A stretch of 64,000 nucleotides of DNA from Acidobacteriota bacterium (GTDB lineage Bacteria > Acidobacteriota > Terriglobia > Acidiferrales > UBA7541). The notes beneath the pieces are model-generated. The model saw only the letters and a list, made by a program, of their open reading frames with translations, was not told the origin of the DNA and made no database searches. The position numbers were made by a program, and so were the translations under genes. The stretch covers positions 186,001-250,000 of the forward strand of contig JABCZN010000001.1 of NCBI GenBank assembly GCA_013289665.1. The letters are read 5' to 3'. Below, piece by piece: positions 61,260 through 64,000 of this stretch (its first letter is position 1; each line of letters opens with the position of its first letter).

Positions 61260-62120
61260 TCAGTGAGGAAGTTGCGGCTTTCCCGCGTTCGTCCAGGCGG
61301 TCAGCCAGTAAGACCCAACGTCGGTCGAAGCTTCCGAAAGCTGCCGGATCAGCGACGCCGCCGCCAAATTATAAAACCGGTCGTAATATTCGTCGGTGTA
61401 CGAACTTAGCCCCTTCATCGCGCGCCGGTCCGCGAGCAGCAGCGATTCCACCAGGCTGTGTCCCTCAAGGCACGCCTCGAATGCGTAGTCGGTCGGATCG
61501 CTGATGAAAAAGGCATCGTGCGTGCTCAGCGGAAAAAAAGAACCGTAACGCACAATCAGCACGCTGTTGAACCGGTCGTTGATCCCGTTCTGCTGGGTCA
61601 GCCGCCCGTCAAAATTCTCCGTCGTATTAAACGGGTCATGCGCCTCCGCCACATAGTTCGCCAGAAACGCCGCGTCCAGCTTCGCCTGCTCCCACCGCCC
61701 CGCGCGCATATCTTCCGTCAGCTTCTGGCTATACACGCCGATCTGCCACGGCAGCAGCCCCGTCGCTTGAATCTTGGATTTGCTGTATTTCTCGATCGCC
61801 GCCTTGTAGCTGCGTGGCAACGCCGTGAACGGAAACTTACCGTACTTATCCAGTTCGATAAAGTGGTTGTTGCGTTCCCAGGGATGCTCGTCAATTAACC
61901 CCAGCGGGTCGTCCACATGGTCCATCAAGAATTTCCGGTTGTTCTCGAAAAACGGCCGTATCTCATAAGGCAGCGTGTCCACCGCGTGATTCACCACCAG
62001 TCGCTGCGCGCTGTCTCCCCAGGCCAGCGTCAGCCGCGGAGCCAGCAGCCCCAGCACCGCCGCCATTAAAACCGCTTTTCCCTTCGTTTGAGTCTTCAGA
62101 GAGAATCGCCGGGGCATCAC
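61260..62120 (-). CDS. S1/P1 nuclease / zinc-phospholipase C-like exported protein
   Basis: 286 residues with a signal peptide ending LTLA and the mature N terminus starting WGDSAQRLVVNHAVDTLP: Trp followed by a His, as in the zinc-phospholipase C/S1-P1 superfamily, whose N-terminal Trp binds metal. The later AEAHDPFNTTENFDGRL resembles the family's second metal site (H...D/N). Several His/Asp ligands are conserved, others unclear. It is between the permease (19 bases) and the deaminase (8 bases), so co-transcription is likely. Phospholipase and nuclease roles are both open. Confidence 0.6.
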   Translation of the reverse strand: MMPRRFSLKTQTKGKAVLMAAVLGLLAPRLTLAWGDSAQRLVVNHAVDTLPYEIRPFFENNRKFLMDHVDDPLGLIDEHPWERNNHFIELDKYGKFPFTALPRSYKAAIEKYSKSKIQATGLLPWQIGVYSQKLTEDMRAGRWEQAKLDAAFLANYVAEAHDPFNTTENFDGRLTQQNGINDRFNSVLIVRYGSFFPLSTHDAFFISDPTDYAFEACLEGHSLVESLLLADRRAMKGLSSYTDEYYDRFYNLAAASLIRQLSEASTDVGSYWLTAWTNAGKPQLPH

Positions 62121-62139
62121 TCGTGTCCTTAACGGATTC

Positions 62140-63678
62140 TTATTCGGTTGGGCCGGAAAGCCTTAGCGTACTCTTCCTTCGCCCGTAAAAATAATAAATC
62201 ACCAGCCCGATAATCAGCCAGGCGAAGAAGCGCAACCAATTCATGATCGGCAATCCGGCCATCAGCAGCACGCAGGTGATAATCGTAATCACCGGCGCCA
62301 GCGGCCCGCCGGGAGCTCGAAACGCGCGCGGGCGGTCCGGCTCGCGGTAGCGCAAAATCAGCACGCCCGCCCCGACCAGCGCAAACGCGAAAAGCGTCCC
62401 GATGTTTGAAAGATCTGCCAGCGTCCCGATGTCCAGCAACCCGGCCGGAATCCCCACCACAAATCCCGCCAGCCAGGTCGAAAAGTCCGGCGTGTGAAAT
62501 TTCGGATGCACGCGTCCGAAAATCCGCGGCAAAAGTCCGTCGCGCGACATCGCGAACCACACCCGCGCCTGCCCAAGCTGAAACACAAGCAGAGAAGAGA
62601 TCATCCCCATCAGCGCGCCAATCAGAACCATCAGCCGCGCCGTGCCGAAATGCAATTTCTTCATCGTGTTCACCACCGGCGCAGCGTCATCCATCAGCGT
62701 ATGCCACGGCACCAGTCCGGTCAGCACCACCACCACCGCGATATAGAGCACCGTGCATACCACAAGCGTCGCAATAATTCCCCGCGGCAAATCCCGCTGC
62801 GGATTCTTGCACTCTTCCGCCGCCGTCGACACCGAATCGAACCCGATATAGGTAAAAAACACAATCGATCCGCCGGTCAAAATCCCGGGCCAGCCATTCG
62901 GTGCGAACGGATGCCAGTTTGCCGGCTTGATAAAGCGTGCCGCAACGCCCACGAAAATCAGGATCGCCACGAGCTTCAGCAACACCATGATGTTGTTTGT
63001 TTCCGCCGACTCCTTGATCCCGCGCACCAGGATCACCGTCAGCAGCATCACGATGATGAACGCCGGCCAGTTGAACCCGAAATGCCACCCCGGGCCATAA
63101 ATCATGTTCCCTTGCAAATCGGGCAAGCCACTCGGCAGGTATGCCGGCGAAATCCACTTCGGATCCGGATGCCAGCCGAACCAGTCCAGCAAATCCACTA
63201 CGTGCGCCGAAAATCCTACGCTCACCGCCATGTTGCTCACGGCGTATTCCAGAATCAAATCCCACCCGATGATCCACGCTATCAACTCGCCCATCGTCGC
63301 GTATGTGTAGGTATACGCGCTACCGGCAATCGGAATCATCGCCGCAAGCTCCGCATAACAAACCGAAGCAAATCCGCAAACCACCGCCACCAAAATAAAG
63401 GAGATCGCTATAGCCGGCCCCGCGCCCGGCCGCCCAAATGATGTGGACCGGGTAATCAGGTATTGCAACAGCGGAGCGTTCAAGATGGAGGACACTTGCA
63501 GCTTTTGCCCGGCAATCGCCGTCCCCACCACCGTGAAAATTCCCGAGCCGATCACCGCGCCAATGCCCAGCGACGTCAGGCTCAGCCACCCCAGCGACTT
63601 TTTTAATCGGATTTCTGCGTTTTCGGAGTCGGACAGCAGTTGGTCAATATTCTTGCAGCGAAACAGTGGTGACGCCAC
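62140..63678 (-). CDS. APC-family amino acid permease
   Basis: 512 residues from GTG 63678, preceded by GGAGAGCTTGG; the ORF track's 52 extra residues are not convincing. Inner-membrane amino acid/polyamine/cation transporter. The APC motif SLGIGAVIGSGIFTVVGTAIA is at helix 1, then AIPIAGSAYTYTYATMGELIAWIIGWDLILEYAV and FFTYIGFDSVSTAAEECKNPQRDLPRGI, typical of the cationic-amino-acid (CAT) subgroup. It is the first gene of the reverse run (permease, S1/P1-like, deaminase). Confidence 0.92.
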   Translation of the reverse strand: MASPLFRCKNIDQLLSDSENAEIRLKKSLGWLSLTSLGIGAVIGSGIFTVVGTAIAGQKLQVSSILNAPLLQYLITRSTSFGRPGAGPAIAISFILVAVVCGFASVCYAELAAMIPIAGSAYTYTYATMGELIAWIIGWDLILEYAVSNMAVSVGFSAHVVDLLDWFGWHPDPKWISPAYLPSGLPDLQGNMIYGPGWHFGFNWPAFIIVMLLTVILVRGIKESAETNNIMVLLKLVAILIFVGVAARFIKPANWHPFAPNGWPGILTGGSIVFFTYIGFDSVSTAAEECKNPQRDLPRGIIATLVVCTVLYIAVVVVLTGLVPWHTLMDDAAPVVNTMKKLHFGTARLMVLIGALMGMISSLLVFQLGQARVWFAMSRDGLLPRIFGRVHPKFHTPDFSTWLAGFVVGIPAGLLDIGTLADLSNIGTLFAFALVGAGVLILRYREPDRPRAFRAPGGPLAPVITIITCVLLMAGLPIMNWLRFFAWLIIGLVIYYFYGRRKSTLRLSGPTE

Positions 63679-64000
63679 CCAAGCTCTCCGATCGCATCCG
63701 CGCCCCGGCGCCAGCCGTGGAATGGCCGCGCGACCTGTTTCCGGCCGGACACGCAATGTAGGAATCTTAGCGCCCCACTCTATCGCGAGTTCCCACCCCG
63801 CGCAACTCAGCCCACCGCGCCCCGTAGCGTCCACCTTCAGGTGGACGATCCTTCTGCGACCTCGTTCTCTTCTCAGCGAACTCCGCGCTCCGGCCCCCGC
63901 GTCCGGCGTTTACCCCGACCCGGTCGGGGCGGTAATTCTTTTCTCGTGCTAGCTGTTCGCTGCTATCTGATCGCCTCTCGCAGATCGCCGGTTGGCGAGA
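63679..64000. other. Terminal gap upstream of the permease
   Basis: 322 bases to the window edge without a recognisable gene. It contains a family A-like palindrome GTCCACCTTCAGGTGGAC (63829-63846), a pyrimidine-rich CTTCTCAGCGAACTCCGCG motif, and a final stretch CTATCTGATCGCCTCTCGC that resembles the 7179-7216 repeat arm. Confidence 0.5.

Noticed and set aside
1-64000. CRISPR array, rRNA, tRNA or prophage
   Set aside because: No regular direct-repeat array, no tRNA cloverleaf signature such as GGTTCGAATC in a plausible context, no rRNA core and no phage structural genes were seen while reading. A tRNAscan or Infernal run would settle small RNAs.

Overview
The window is high-GC bacterial chromosome packed with 53 recognisable protein genes. 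No rRNA, tRNA, CRISPR array, prophage or complete insertion sequence was found. The gene mix suggests a Gram-negative soil or environmental bacterium, most likely of the phylum Acidobacteriota. Pointers are a PilT-type pilus retraction ATPase, a split glycine decarboxylase (gcvPA/gcvPB), a fused FtcD in a histidine-degradation cluster, secreted TPR-thioredoxin, DUF4097 and POTRA proteins, and intergenic DNA filled with short modular hairpins. This placement is inference from content and style; no marker was searched against a database.

Layout. 1-6 kb: end of a lytic transglycosylase gene, alaS, a hotdog thioesterase, recX, pilT. 6-11 kb: aquaporin, ilvE, an ABC-2 exporter pair, an orphan UPF0175 protein and an alkyltransferase-like (ATL) DNA-repair protein. 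11-15 kb: a small protein followed by two tandem single-ring ClpB-D2-like AAA+ ATPases, ending at a clear intrinsic terminator. 15-18.5 kb: a secreted phosphodiesterase and a SulP anion transporter. 18.7-23.4 kb: glycine cleavage system (gcvT-gcvH-gcvPA-gcvPB). 23.9-24.5 kb: a 59-residue zinc-ribbon gene, absent from the ORF track, coupled to a degenerate RsbW-like ATPase. 24.8-31.6 kb: a secreted protein of unknown function and the histidine-utilisation genes ftcD, hutI and hutU with an NmrA-like oxidoreductase inserted. 31.7-36.4 kb: acyl-CoA ligase, Dps and argS. 36.5-44.3 kb: a gene remnant, a Tat-exported amidase, cytochrome P450 with an unknown partner, a CocE/NonD hydrolase and a MATE pump. 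44.5-52.7 kb: a forward cluster with a BaiN-like flavoprotein, larC, metG, tatD, polyprenyl diphosphate synthase and an HDAC-like deacetylase. 52.7-63.7 kb: a reverse cluster with TPR-thioredoxin, a DUF4097 protein, larE, a POTRA-only protein, glmS, a lipoprotein, purS, an adenosine-deaminase family enzyme, an S1/P1-like hydrolase and an APC permease.

Functional links. gcv (glycine to CH2-THF) and hut/ftcD (histidine to glutamate plus a one-carbon unit) both feed the folate pool. larC and larE belong to the nickel-pincer cofactor pathway. The permease/S1-P1-like hydrolase/deaminase genes form a tight reverse run just upstream of purS and look nucleoside-related. The rest is mostly housekeeping and stress functions.

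Most worth following up: (i) the 11.4-14.7 kb tandem single-ring Clp-like ATPases with a small upstream partner; (ii) the zinc-ribbon/degenerate anti-sigma-like pair at 23.9-24.5 kb; (iii) the modular hairpin repeats in nearly every longer intergenic gap. None can be claimed as a proven new system from sequence alone.
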